Below, piece after piece: positions 15,811-23,909 of a stretch of 27,496 bases of DNA. Under the pieces are notes generated by a model. The model saw only the letters and a list, made by a program, of their open reading frames with translations. It was not told the DNA's origin and did not search any database. This DNA is from Clostridiaceae bacterium (lineage in GTDB: Bacteria > Bacillota > Clostridia > Saccharofermentanales > UBA5734). Made by a program: the position numbers and the translations under genes. Location of the stretch: NCBI GenBank assembly GCA_012727965.1, contig JAAYFZ010000126.1:1-27496 (forward strand), in the 5' to 3' direction. Positions within the stretch are counted from its first letter, which is position 1. Every line of letters starts with the position of its first letter.

Positions 15811-16266
15811 ATGAGATGTCCATTTTGCGGACATGATGAAGATAAGGTCATTGATTCAAGGCCTGCTGATGAGGGCGCTGCGATAAGACGAAGAAGAGAA
15901 TGTATTTCCTGCAGCAAGAGATTCACAACATATGAGAAGATTGAAAATTTACCGCTTCTTGTAGTGAAGAAGGATGGCACCAGACAGCCATATGATCGTG
16001 ACAAGCTGATTTCCGGCTTGCTCAAGAGTTGTGAGAAGAGACCGGTGTCTACATCACAGATCGAGAAGCTTGCGGATAGTGTCGAACTTCAGATTCAGAA
16101 CTCGCTTCGCCGGGAGATCTCTTCTCGGGAGATAGGCGAAATGGTTATGGAGCTTCTAAAGGATATTGATGAAGTGGCATACGTTCGTTTCGCTTCTGTT
16201 TATAGGCAATTCAAGGATGTTAATTCGTTTTTACAGGAACTTAATGATATGCTTAACAAGAAATAA
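15811..16266 (+). CDS. nrdR: Transcriptional repressor NrdR
   Basis: NrdR senses ATP/dATP and represses ribonucleotide reductase genes. The 151-residue protein matches the family length and has an N-terminal zinc ribbon (Cys3, Cys6, Cys31, Cys34; MRCPFCGHDEDKVIDSR and CISCSKRFTTYE) followed by the ATP-cone domain (VVKKDGTRQPYDRDKLISGL, then EVAYVRFASVYRQFKD). A strong AGGAGG (15796-15801) precedes ATG. It follows ftsZ by 37 bases with no terminator, so co-transcription is likely. No ribonucleotide reductase gene lies in the window. Confidence 0.95.
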   Translation: MRCPFCGHDEDKVIDSRPADEGAAIRRRRECISCSKRFTTYEKIENLPLLVVKKDGTRQPYDRDKLISGLLKSCEKRPVSTSQIEKLADSVELQIQNSLRREISSREIGEMVMELLKDIDEVAYVRFASVYRQFKDVNSFLQELNDMLNKK

Positions 16267-16284
16267 GCATTTATACATTATATA
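16253..16284 (+). promoter_or_regulatory. Possible promoter of the two-component system
   Basis: TTAACA (16253-16258), at the end of nrdR, is followed by the AT-rich run TTATACATTATATAAATA. The nearest -10-like hexamers give spacers of 18-20 bases, longer than ideal. No terminator separates nrdR from the regulator gene, so this promoter is uncertain. Confidence 0.25.
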
Positions 16285-16303
16285 AATAGACATAGCTTCG
16301 GGG

Positions 16304-17026
16304 GTGACTGATATCAAGAAGGCAATGATCGTTGATGATGATCCGAATATAAGTGAACTGCTGCGTCTTTATTTCGACAAAGATGGTTTCGCAGTTATAA
16401 CCTGTCTTGATGGCGACCGTGCTTTTGACACATTCGTACAATCGAGACCGGATGTGGTTATTTTGGATCTTATGCTGCCAGGTAAGGATGGGTATGATGT
16501 TCTCAGGGAAATCAGAAGAGTCTCTGAGGTGCCAGTGATCATGCTGACGGCAAGAGGAGATACTCTTGACAAGGTTGTTGGACTTGAGCTGGGCGCTGAT
16601 GATTATGTGCAGAAGCCTTTTGAACCAAAAGAGCTGTTAGCCAGGGTCAAAGCAGTCTTGCGTAGATCTGATGGATCTATGGAGGTTCGTCAGCAGGCTG
16701 AGGCTGCTGAAGCTAGTGATGCGGTCTCGCATCCCGGACTGACAGTAGATCGTTCAAGGTATTCAGTTCTTGTTAATCAAAAAGAGATCGAAATGCCGCC
16801 CAAGGAACTGGAGTTGCTGTTTTTCTTAGCCAGTCATCCCAATCGGGTTTTTACGCGTGAACAACTGCTGGAAAATATTTGGGGCTTCGATTTCTATGGC
16901 GAGTCAAGAACAGTAGATGTCCATATTAAGAGAATTCGTGAGAAACTTGATGATGCTGGTGATCATCCTTATTGGCAGATCAAAACTGTCTGGGGTGTAG
17001 GCTATAAGTTTGAAACTGCCGGATAA
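16304..17026 (+). CDS. OmpR/PhoB-family response regulator
   Basis: A 240-residue regulator. The receiver domain (about 5-120) has the acidic pocket Asp11-13, phosphoacceptor Asp55 in VVILDLMLPGKDG, Thr82 in IMLTARGD, and Lys104 in YVQKPF. A linker of about 22 residues rich in Ala/Glu leads to a winged-helix DNA-binding domain (about 145-237; PPKELELLFFLASHPNRVFTREQLL, VDVHIKRIREKL, TVWGVGYKF). The start GTG 16304 has only a G-rich site (ggggg) before it; ATG 16325 is the alternative but would cut into the first strand. The kinase gene follows 11 bases on. Target genes are unknown; the HtrA-like gene downstream is a candidate, as in CssRS or WalRK neighbourhoods. Confidence 0.92.
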   Translation: MTDIKKAMIVDDDPNISELLRLYFDKDGFAVITCLDGDRAFDTFVQSRPDVVILDLMLPGKDGYDVLREIRRVSEVPVIMLTARGDTLDKVVGLELGADDYVQKPFEPKELLARVKAVLRRSDGSMEVRQQAEAAEASDAVSHPGLTVDRSRYSVLVNQKEIEMPPKELELLFFLASHPNRVFTREQLLENIWGFDFYGESRTVDVHIKRIREKLDDAGDHPYWQIKTVWGVGYKFETAG

Positions 17027-17037
17027 GGCTGCTGACT

Positions 17038-18561
17038 ATGAAGAAGCCGCGTCTCCTGCAATCTCTGTATGCCAGAACCATATTGATGCTGTCTGTCTCC
17101 ATTCTGGTTGTATTTGTCATACTGGGTGTGGTTTATTACAGCATAGTCAATGTCACATCACAGAGGCAACAGGCTGAACAGCTTCTAGGTTCAGCTCAGG
17201 CCGTTGCTGAGGTCGTCTCGGGCTCATATGACCCGCTCAAGGGCGAAATAACCGATGGTTCTGTCCGCAGCTATGTCAATTTCGCGGCCAGATCAACAGG
17301 ATCTGTCGTCTGGGTGGTTAGTTCATATGGTGAGATCGTTATGCAGACAGGTGTGCCGACTGAGGCAGCTCGTCAGATGCGTAAAACAGACAAGGGTTAT
17401 TATCGACTTGATACGAAATATCTCGGTACTGTCAGTGGCGGCCAATCAGGAATAACTGAAACAGGTGATTATAAGGGCTTGCTGAAAGGTAATTCCAAGT
17501 GGCTCAGTGCGGTTTGGCCAATTCCTTCGTCTACTGGTGCTTTTGCCGGTGAAATTCAGATTCATCAAGTCATGAGTGTCAGAACTTTCAATAATTTTCT
17601 AATGACAAATGGACTGCTTGTCTCTTTTGTAATTGCTTTTGCAATTGCTCTTGTTTTCGTTTGGATATTATCAAAAAATATAACGCGGCCGATCAGGAGG
17701 CTGTCAGAAGCCGCTGACCGTGTATACCGCGGAGACCTCTCAGCCAGAGTAATACTTCCTGGTCAAGCCGGTAAATCAGCCGTTGCAGATGGTCAACGGG
17801 ACCCTCTTTTTAATGATGATCTGACAATTCTGGTAAATACGATGAATACTATGATCGAGAAGCTTGAAAATCAGGAAAGAGATCGTAAAGATTTTATGTC
17901 AAGTGTCTCACATGATCTTAGAACCCCCATCACATCGATCAAAGGTTTCATCGAAGGTATGATCGATGGTACAGTACCAGCTGATAAGTATCCTTATTAT
18001 CTTGATATAGTCAAGCAGGAGGTTCTAAGACTTCAAGGCCTGGTACAGACGATTTTTGAGGCAGCTCTGCTTGAGAGCGGCAGTGGGCTCCATCAGTCAG
18101 TATTCGATTTAAACGAATTGATCAAGGAAGACGTAATCGGACTTGAGTCTCTGCTGATGGAGAAGCACTTAGGAGTACAGACAGATTTTCTAGAGGAACA
18201 GCAAGGTAGACTAATGGTGACAGGTGATCGAGAAGCAATCAGCAGAGTCGTCTACAATATAGTATCCAACGCGATCAAATTTACTCCTGAAGATGGAGTT
18301 ATCGCCCTCACTACCAGGAGAACATCGCGCAGCAGAGAAGTTGAGGTCATAATCGAGGATAGTGGTCCAGGAATTCCAGAACTTGATCTGCCTTACATTT
18401 TTGACCGCTTCTATAAGGCCGATAAGTCTAGAAATGTGAAGGGCTCTGGTCTGGGCTTGTATATCAGCAGAACTATTTTGACCGCTCATGGTCAAAGAAT
18501 CCTTGTTTCACGCAGTGAGCTTGGCGGAGCGAAATTTAGTTTCACGCTGTCAACACCATGA
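17038..18561 (+). CDS. Sensor histidine kinase (HAMP-HisKA-HATPase)
   Basis: A 507-residue membrane kinase paired with the regulator just upstream. TM1 is about 14-37, an extracytoplasmic sensor domain of about 150 residues follows, TM2 is about 192-212, then HAMP (ITRPIRRLSEAADRVYRGDLSARV), HisKA with His292 in SSVSHDLRTPITSIKG, and HATPase with the N box (NIVSNAIKFTP), G1 box DSGPGIP (441-447), F box (FDRFYKADKSRN) and G2 box GSGLGLYIS (469-477). There is no cytoplasmic PAS domain, unlike most WalK proteins. The HAMP second helix is preceded by an unusual insert (about 241-258). The signal is unknown. Confidence 0.93.
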   Translation: MKKPRLLQSLYARTILMLSVSILVVFVILGVVYYSIVNVTSQRQQAEQLLGSAQAVAEVVSGSYDPLKGEITDGSVRSYVNFAARSTGSVVWVVSSYGEIVMQTGVPTEAARQMRKTDKGYYRLDTKYLGTVSGGQSGITETGDYKGLLKGNSKWLSAVWPIPSSTGAFAGEIQIHQVMSVRTFNNFLMTNGLLVSFVIAFAIALVFVWILSKNITRPIRRLSEAADRVYRGDLSARVILPGQAGKSAVADGQRDPLFNDDLTILVNTMNTMIEKLENQERDRKDFMSSVSHDLRTPITSIKGFIEGMIDGTVPADKYPYYLDIVKQEVLRLQGLVQTIFEAALLESGSGLHQSVFDLNELIKEDVIGLESLLMEKHLGVQTDFLEEQQGRLMVTGDREAISRVVYNIVSNAIKFTPEDGVIALTTRRTSRSREVEVIIEDSGPGIPELDLPYIFDRFYKADKSRNVKGSGLGLYISRTILTAHGQRILVSRSELGGAKFSFTLSTP

Positions 18562-18658
18562 TCCAATACATTTCCGTTTGTACAATTTCACCATAGCAAG
18601 GCAAAATGTTCACACTCCATTCATTTATTTTGCTTACAATATTCTTTGTATCCGTCTG

Positions 18659-18677
18659 GCTGTAAGTTATTTACAGC
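18659..18677. promoter_or_regulatory. Palindrome in the leader of the HtrA-like gene
   Basis: GCTGTAAGTTATTTACAGC is a perfect 7-bp inverted repeat around a 5-base centre, placed 3 bases before the ribosome site (18681-18689). It may be an operator or an RNA hairpin next to the ribosome site. A -10-like TACAAT lies at 18635-18640, without a good -35. Confidence 0.4.
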
Positions 18678-18696
18678 AATGGAAGGAGGTTTGTGT

Positions 18697-19980
18697 GTGA
18701 GAGTAAAGGCCAATTGGCTATTTGGCATAATCGCTATAAGTTTGGTGTCGGCAATAGCGGCCAGCTTATTGACAGCGGTATTTTTTGTAAAAGGCTATTT
18801 TCGTCAGAGTGTCGTCTGGCAATCAGGCACAACTGCCGAGAGCACTTCGGAAACAACAACCGGCTCTTTATCAGCCGCGACTACTCAGAAACCAACTACC
18901 AGGATAACTTTTTCACCAACTACCCGGCCAACAACAGCACCCACGACCACAAACAGAACACAGGAGTCATCCCTTCATCCGGATGCCTGGAAAGTGTCTC
19001 TTTGGCAGGTGCAGGAGCAGCTGGAATCTATATATGAAAATGTATCACCTTCTGTTGTCGGTTTGAATATTGAGGTTATTGCAACTTCTACAGCTAATGC
19101 CAGAAGCAATAGCGGTTCAGGTCTTGTTATCAGCGAAGATGGAATAATCGTTACCAATACAGGTACTATATCTATTGCGCTTGACCGTTCAGGAAATCTT
19201 AGATCTGAAGCTTCAATCAATGTGTACTTAATTGATCACCCTCAGCCCCTGAAGGCCGAATTGATTGGCAATGATGCCTTGACTGGTCTGTCAGTTCTCA
19301 GTGTCGATCCGACACAGGCTGTTTTAAAACCGGCAGAGATGGCAGAAGATCCCGAGCTGCAGGTGGGTCAGATGATTTTGGCTATTGGCTATCCTGAGAT
19401 GCTTACAAGCCAGGGTGGACTTAGCAGTGGTCTTATCACCGCAATTAATAGAGAAATGATGCTTGAGGATGGTACAGGAGTTAGGATGATTCAGACTGAT
19501 GCGCATATCAGTCAGCATTGCTCCGGCGGACCACTGCTCAATCTTGATGGCGAAGTTATAGGTCTGGCAAACTGTTCGATAAACAGAGACATTAGTGATG
19601 TTATGGGTTATGCACTGCCGATAGAGGTGGTGCAGCAGGTCGCCAAGAATCTTGTTACTCAGGGATATGTATCCGGACGAGCCTGGCTTGGTGTCACTGT
19701 ACTGCAGGAGAGTAATTTCCTGGAACTGCAAAATCTATATAGATTCCCTGATGGACTTTATATCAGCAGCGTTATCAAGGATAGCCCGGCTTATACTGCA
19801 GACTTGCGAAAAGGTGACATTATTACTAAAATAAACGAAAATGATGTCGAGACACATGAGAGTTTGATGCTATTCCTTCAGAGCCAGGCAATTGGCGCCA
19901 TGGTAGATATAGAGGTTTACCGTAAGAGTGACGGTCAATATCATCAGCTAAAAGTTTATCTACAGGAGTATCAGCGTTGA
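18697..19980 (+). CDS. Membrane-anchored HtrA/DegP-like protein with PDZ domain; catalytic triad degraded (probable pseudoprotease)
   Basis: A 427-residue protein. It has an N-terminal membrane anchor (about 7-31), a Thr/Ser-rich linker (about 44-92), a trypsin-like HtrA fold (about 110-310) and a C-terminal PDZ domain (about 330-425; GLYISSVIKDSPAYTADLRKGD). The fold is clear from GSGLVISEDGIIVTN, GQMILAIGYP, IQTDAHI and SGGPLLNLDGEVIGL. In active HtrA the motifs are TNxHVV, DLAVL and GNSGG; here they read TNTGTI (Gly156 for His), GLSVL (Gly197 for Asp) and HCSGG (Ser276 kept). Peptidase activity is therefore unlikely, and a binding or sensing role is inferred. GTG 18697 lies 7 bases after AGGAGG; the frame is open to 18646 but those starts lack a ribosome site. 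It follows a two-component system, and its stop overlaps nth. Confidence 0.88.
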   Translation: MRVKANWLFGIIAISLVSAIAASLLTAVFFVKGYFRQSVVWQSGTTAESTSETTTGSLSAATTQKPTTRITFSPTTRPTTAPTTTNRTQESSLHPDAWKVSLWQVQEQLESIYENVSPSVVGLNIEVIATSTANARSNSGSGLVISEDGIIVTNTGTISIALDRSGNLRSEASINVYLIDHPQPLKAELIGNDALTGLSVLSVDPTQAVLKPAEMAEDPELQVGQMILAIGYPEMLTSQGGLSSGLITAINREMMLEDGTGVRMIQTDAHISQHCSGGPLLNLDGEVIGLANCSINRDISDVMGYALPIEVVQQVAKNLVTQGYVSGRAWLGVTVLQESNFLELQNLYRFPDGLYISSVIKDSPAYTADLRKGDIITKINENDVETHESLMLFLQSQAIGAMVDIEVYRKSDGQYHQLKVYLQEYQR

Positions 19981-20633
19981 TGACAGACAATGAGAGAGCG
20001 GTAAAAATTGTTGAAACGCTCCATGGAAATTACCCACAAGCAGATTGCACATTAGACTTTGAGCACACATGGCAGCTATTAATAGCTGCCATTCTCGCAG
20101 CTCAATGTACTGATGCCAGAGTTAATATTATTACTGCAGATCTATTTGTTAATTATCCTGATCTTATAAGCTTCGCCACAGCTACACAAGAGGAAATGGA
20201 GCAGGCAATCAAGAGTTGCGGGCTTTTTCGCAACAAAGCAAGAGCAATTATTGCCTGCTGTCAGGTATTGCTTGATAAGTATGATGGCGAAGTGCCGCAG
20301 GATATGGACAGCTTGCTTGAGCTTCCCGGAATTGGCAGAAAAATTGCCAATCTGATTCTGGGTGATAGCTATGGCATACCTGCTGTGGTTGTTGATACGC
20401 ACTGTGCACGAATCACAAGGCTGCTTGGTTTGACCAGCCATAAGGAACCGCCGAAGATCGAGCAGGACCTCATGAGACTACTGCCGGAAAAATGGTGGAT
20501 CAGCTGGGGACATTTGATGGTCGCTCATGGCAGAGAGATCTGCAAAGCAAGACAGCCGGTATGTAATATCTGTCCAGTTGCGCTGCTTTGTAGTTATGCT
20601 GTCGGAACAGCAGATGGAGCAGCAGGAAAATGA
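19980..20633 (+). CDS. nth: Endonuclease III (Nth), 4Fe-4S DNA glycosylase/AP lyase
   Basis: This base-excision repair enzyme removes oxidised pyrimidines and nicks the AP site. The 217-residue protein has the helix-hairpin-helix LPGIGRKIAN (115-124) with catalytic Lys121, catalytic Asp139 in VVVDTHCARI, and the iron-sulfur loop Cys188-x6-Cys195-x2-Cys198-x5-Cys204. All match the standard enzyme in spacing. ATG 19980 overlaps the stop of the HtrA-like gene by one base; TTG 19977 is an in-frame alternative 8 bases from AGGAG (19964-19968). The stop overlaps recG. Confidence 0.95.
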   Translation: MTDNERAVKIVETLHGNYPQADCTLDFEHTWQLLIAAILAAQCTDARVNIITADLFVNYPDLISFATATQEEMEQAIKSCGLFRNKARAIIACCQVLLDKYDGEVPQDMDSLLELPGIGRKIANLILGDSYGIPAVVVDTHCARITRLLGLTSHKEPPKIEQDLMRLLPEKWWISWGHLMVAHGREICKARQPVCNICPVALLCSYAVGTADGAAGK

Positions 20634-22723
20634 CTGAAGCGAAAACCGGTGCTGCAGGTCTGGCAGCAACCCCTATCAGCACGATAAAAGGCATATCTGT
20701 AAGACGAACAGCTGCCCTGCGTAAGCTTGGTATCGAAACCTGGTATGATCTTATTACATGGTTCCCACGTGGTTATGAAGACTGGTCTCCTGTAGAATCA
20801 TCATCGGAATTGCAAGACGGACTTGAACAGACATTTATAGGTGCCATCGCGCGAAAACCTCAGAGCAGTCAACGCGGACGTTTGTCTGTACAAAAGGCTG
20901 TAGTCAGAGTTGATAGCTCTGCGATCACAGCTGTCTGGTTCAATCAGCCCTGGCTGATTCAGAAGCTTGATCAGGGGCAAATCTACATCTTCCATGGCAA
21001 GATAAAACGTGATGGCCGCTATTTTACAGTACAGAATCCTTCATTTGATATATATGACGAGCAACTGCCGCCAGCTGCCCTTAAACCGCTTTATCCTCTA
21101 ACAGAAGGAATAAGTCAGGCTATGCTGCGACTATGGATCAGCACTGTTTTGAGTTCGCTCAAGGATAGATTGCCTGAGCCTTTGCCAGACTGGGTGCGTC
21201 GCGATAACCATTTGTGCGCCGTTGACTACGCAATAAACAAAATTCATCAACCTCTTTCAGCTCAGGAAGCTGAAATGTCAAGATACAGACTGGCTTTTGA
21301 AGAGCTATTTCTGATTCAGGGCGGATTGCGGATACTAAAGCAACAACGTCTTCTTAAGAGAATCAGCCGCAGTGTGGTTCTTGATCAGGAATTAAGCGGC
21401 AGGATTTCTCAGGCAATCAATCAGCTGCCCTTCGACTTAACTGCAGCCCAGAAAAGAACGATCAAGGAAACCCTGTCGGATATGCAAATGACCAGACCGA
21501 TGAATAGGCTGGTACAGGGTGATGTCGGTTCCGGTAAAACAGTTGTTGCCGCTATGGCAATGTATGCCTGTGCGCTGGCTGGAGGACAGGCTGTTATGAT
21601 GGCACCTACATCTGTCCTTGCGGCTCAGCATTTCAGCTCTTTGACATCACTGCTGGCCGATTGTGATATGGAGATCGCGCTTTTGACGGGCCAGACGACT
21701 GCGGCCAAACGCCGGGAAATTCTTGCCTCAGTCGCTGACGGCAGCTGCCATCTGCTCGTAGGCACGCATGCGCTGCTCGAGGACAGGGTAGTTTTCAATG
21801 ATCTGTTGCTTACTGTTACTGATGAGCAGCATAGGTTTGGCGTCAGACAGCGTTCCAAGCTGGCAAAAGCAGAGCAGTATGTACCGCATAATCTTGTTAT
21901 GTCGGCTACCCCTATACCAAGAACTCTCGGTCTTATTCTCTATGGGGATCTTGACATATCAGTAATTGATGAACTGCCGAAGGGCAGACAGCCTATAGAG
22001 ACCTATACGGCGACATCCGCTGACCGTAAACGGGTCTATGACTTAATGCGTAAAATGACAGATGAAGGCAGACAGGTATATGTTATCTGTCCGATGATCG
22101 AAGAGGATTCAGAAAATGGTCTGGCGTCTGCAGTCGGCATGTTCAATGAACTATCGCAAAATGTATTTCCTGATATCAAGGTCGGGCTGCTTCATGGAGC
22201 TCTTAAACCTAAGATCAAGGATGAGGTCATGCAGGAGTTTTACGAAGGACATGTTCAGATTCTTGTAAGTACTACTGTTGTTGAAGTCGGTGTCGATCAG
22301 CCGAATGCAGCCATGATGGTAATTGAAAACGCTGAGAGGTTTGGACTTGCGCAGCTTCATCAATTGAGAGGGAGAATCGGGCGTGGTCCTTATCGGTCGA
22401 TTTGTGTTCTTCTGAGTGACAACAAAGAACAGCTTGCCAGAGAGAGACTGAAAACGCTTTGTCATAGTCAGGATGGTTTTATTATTGCGGAAAAAGATCT
22501 CGAGCTGCGTGGACCAGGAGATTTTTTTGGAACACGTCAACATGGTCTGCCAATATTCAAGCTTGCCAATCTCTATGATGATCGTGATATTATAGCTGCT
22601 GTTGGACGTAGTCTTGACCGTCTGTTCGAAATCGATCCTGAACTGGAAATGCCTCAGCACAGGATAATGATCGAGGTCCTGCATGAACGCTATGGCGATG
22701 CTTTTCCCGATCTGGCTTTATAA
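20630..22723 (+). CDS. recG: ATP-dependent DNA helicase RecG
   Basis: RecG is a branch-migrating helicase that regresses stalled forks and remodels recombination intermediates. The 697-residue protein (usual about 690) has an N-terminal wedge/OB region (VRRTAALRKLGIETWYDLITW onward), Walker A GDVGSGKT (297-304), the DEQH box (398-401, followed by RFG), motif III SATPIPRT (425-432), motif VI QLRGRIGRG (578-586), and the translocation motif near GPGDFFGTRQHG (628-639). ATG overlaps the nth stop (ATGA). It closes the HtrA-like/nth/recG overlap chain. Confidence 0.96.
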   Translation: MTEAKTGAAGLAATPISTIKGISVRRTAALRKLGIETWYDLITWFPRGYEDWSPVESSSELQDGLEQTFIGAIARKPQSSQRGRLSVQKAVVRVDSSAITAVWFNQPWLIQKLDQGQIYIFHGKIKRDGRYFTVQNPSFDIYDEQLPPAALKPLYPLTEGISQAMLRLWISTVLSSLKDRLPEPLPDWVRRDNHLCAVDYAINKIHQPLSAQEAEMSRYRLAFEELFLIQGGLRILKQQRLLKRISRSVVLDQELSGRISQAINQLPFDLTAAQKRTIKETLSDMQMTRPMNRLVQGDVGSGKTVVAAMAMYACALAGGQAVMMAPTSVLAAQHFSSLTSLLADCDMEIALLTGQTTAAKRREILASVADGSCHLLVGTHALLEDRVVFNDLLLTVTDEQHRFGVRQRSKLAKAEQYVPHNLVMSATPIPRTLGLILYGDLDISVIDELPKGRQPIETYTATSADRKRVYDLMRKMTDEGRQVYVICPMIEEDSENGLASAVGMFNELSQNVFPDIKVGLLHGALKPKIKDEVMQEFYEGHVQILVSTTVVEVGVDQPNAAMMVIENAERFGLAQLHQLRGRIGRGPYRSICVLLSDNKEQLARERLKTLCHSQDGFIIAEKDLELRGPGDFFGTRQHGLPIFKLANLYDDRDIIAAVGRSLDRLFEIDPELEMPQHRIMIEVLHERYGDAFPDLAL

Positions 22724-22731
22724 ACAAATGT

Positions 22732-22761
22732 TTTACTAAAAACAATGGAATGATATACAAT
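22732..22761 (+). promoter_or_regulatory. Predicted promoter of the rsmD-coaD unit
   Basis: TTTACT (22732-22737) and TACAAT (22756-22761), spacer 18, lie just after the recG stop. The expected transcription start is near 22768. A palindrome, CGGTAAATTACCG (22775-22787), follows directly and could be an operator. Confidence 0.45.
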
Positions 22762-22805
22762 GGGAGTCAATAAGCGGTAAATTACCGTAGTATGGAGTAT
22801 TAATT

Positions 22806-23369
22806 ATGCCTAGGATCATAGCCGGAGAAGCGCGTGGAATTCAGCTGATAACGCCTCATGGTGATAAAACAAGACCAACATCTGATAAGGCAAAAGAAGC
22901 CTTATTTTCAATTTTAATGCCGCGTCTGCAAGAGGCCAGGTTTCTTGATATATTTGCCGGGTCCGGACAGATTGGACTTGAAGCAGTAAGCCGCGGTGCC
23001 GCGCAGGCAGTTTTGATCGAGCAAGCTAGTCCGGCATTGCGGGCAATTTCACAAAATATGGAGAAGACAAGGCTAGGCGATCGTATATCGCTTATGAAAG
23101 GTTCTGCCTCAAGCTGCTTGCGGCAGCTAGTTGATAATAACAGGAAATTCGATCTGATATATCTGGATCCGCCCTGGCAGCAGGCCATACAGGATTTTGT
23201 TAAGCTATCAGGCTTATTGTCAGAGTTGATTGATGACCAGGGTATGATCATTCTGGAGCATGAGAGCAGAATCATGCCCGATGATCATGTTACAAAACTG
23301 AAATGCTGGAGACATTGCCAGTATGGTGCTGCAATGCTATCATTTTATCATCTGAATAAACAGGAATAG
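22806..23369 (+). CDS. rsmD: 16S rRNA (guanine(966)-N(2))-methyltransferase RsmD
   Basis: This SAM-dependent methyltransferase acts on G966 of the small-subunit rRNA. The 187-residue protein has the family start RIIAGEARGIQL, TRPTSDKAKEALFSIL, the SAM loop FLDIFAGSGQIGLEAVSRGA (46-65), and the catalytic motif DPPW (121-124) in LIYLDPPW, where DPPY or DPPF is more common. ATG follows GGAG (22795-22798). The rsmD-coaD pairing is widespread in Firmicutes and supports the call. Confidence 0.93.
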   Translation: MPRIIAGEARGIQLITPHGDKTRPTSDKAKEALFSILMPRLQEARFLDIFAGSGQIGLEAVSRGAAQAVLIEQASPALRAISQNMEKTRLGDRISLMKGSASSCLRQLVDNNRKFDLIYLDPPWQQAIQDFVKLSGLLSELIDDQGMIILEHESRIMPDDHVTKLKCWRHCQYGAAMLSFYHLNKQE

Positions 23370-23397
23370 TGACAGTTTTTCAGACAGGAGGCCAGTT

Positions 23398-23889
23398 TTG
23401 AGTATTTTTTTGTACCCGGGAACATTTGATCCGTTTACGAATGGACATGTAGATATTGCCAGAAGAGCTGCTGGCTTATGTGATAAGCTGATCGTAGCTG
23501 TATTGACTAACAAAGGCAAGAAGCCTGCCTTTACGGTTGAAGAGCGTCGGCAAATGGCTGAGGAAGCACTGAAAGACCTGCCGGAGCTCGAAGTTATGTC
23601 ATATGATGGACTGTTGGTAAATCTATATAAACAGGTCGGAGCTAACGCCGTGGTCAGAGGTCTGAGAAGTGAGTCTGATTTCCGTTTTGAGGCTGAAATA
23701 GCAGCCGCTAATAAGCTGCTTCTACCAGATTACGAAACAATATTGATGCCATGTCGTATAGATCTGGCTTTTACCAGTTCTTCAATTGTGAAAGAAGTAG
23801 CTTCCTATGGCGGTAATATTTCCGGTATGGTGCCAGCTGTCGTTGTGAAACGTGTAATGGATCGACTTCGAAATAACAATGATCAATAA
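23398..23889 (+). CDS. coaD: Pantetheine-phosphate adenylyltransferase CoaD
   Basis: CoaD converts 4'-phosphopantetheine and ATP to dephospho-CoA, the penultimate step of coenzyme A synthesis. The 163-residue protein matches family length and carries YPGTFDPFTNGHVDIARRA (HxGH-type nucleotidyl-transfer motif as TNGH, 14-17), VVRGLRSESDFRFE, and TSSSIVKE (126-133). The start is TTG 23398, 6 bases after AGGAGG (23386-23391); no ATG lies near. It follows rsmD by 28 bases. Confidence 0.96.
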   Translation: MSIFLYPGTFDPFTNGHVDIARRAAGLCDKLIVAVLTNKGKKPAFTVEERRQMAEEALKDLPELEVMSYDGLLVNLYKQVGANAVVRGLRSESDFRFEAEIAAANKLLLPDYETILMPCRIDLAFTSSSIVKEVASYGGNISGMVPAVVVKRVMDRLRNNNDQ

Positions 23890-23909
23890 CGAGCCCAGGA
23901 GGATTTATT

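Noticed and set aside
18609..18640. TTCACA with TACAAT as the promoter of the HtrA-like gene
   Set aside because: The spacer is 20 bases, and no better -35 is available; the promoter position stays unresolved.
22151..22684. A 177-codon minus-strand open frame opposite the end of recG
   Set aside because: It mirrors the RecG motif VI region; the composition is shadow-like and there is no recognisable product.
22729..22744. TGTTTT/AAAACA hairpin after recG as a terminator
   Set aside because: The stem is AT-only apart from one pair, lacks a T run, and overlaps the predicted rsmD promoter.
22856..23275. A 139-codon minus-strand open frame opposite rsmD
   Set aside because: It is antisense to a clear methyltransferase gene, Ser/Cys-rich in the manner of antisense shadows, and has no neighbours on that strand.
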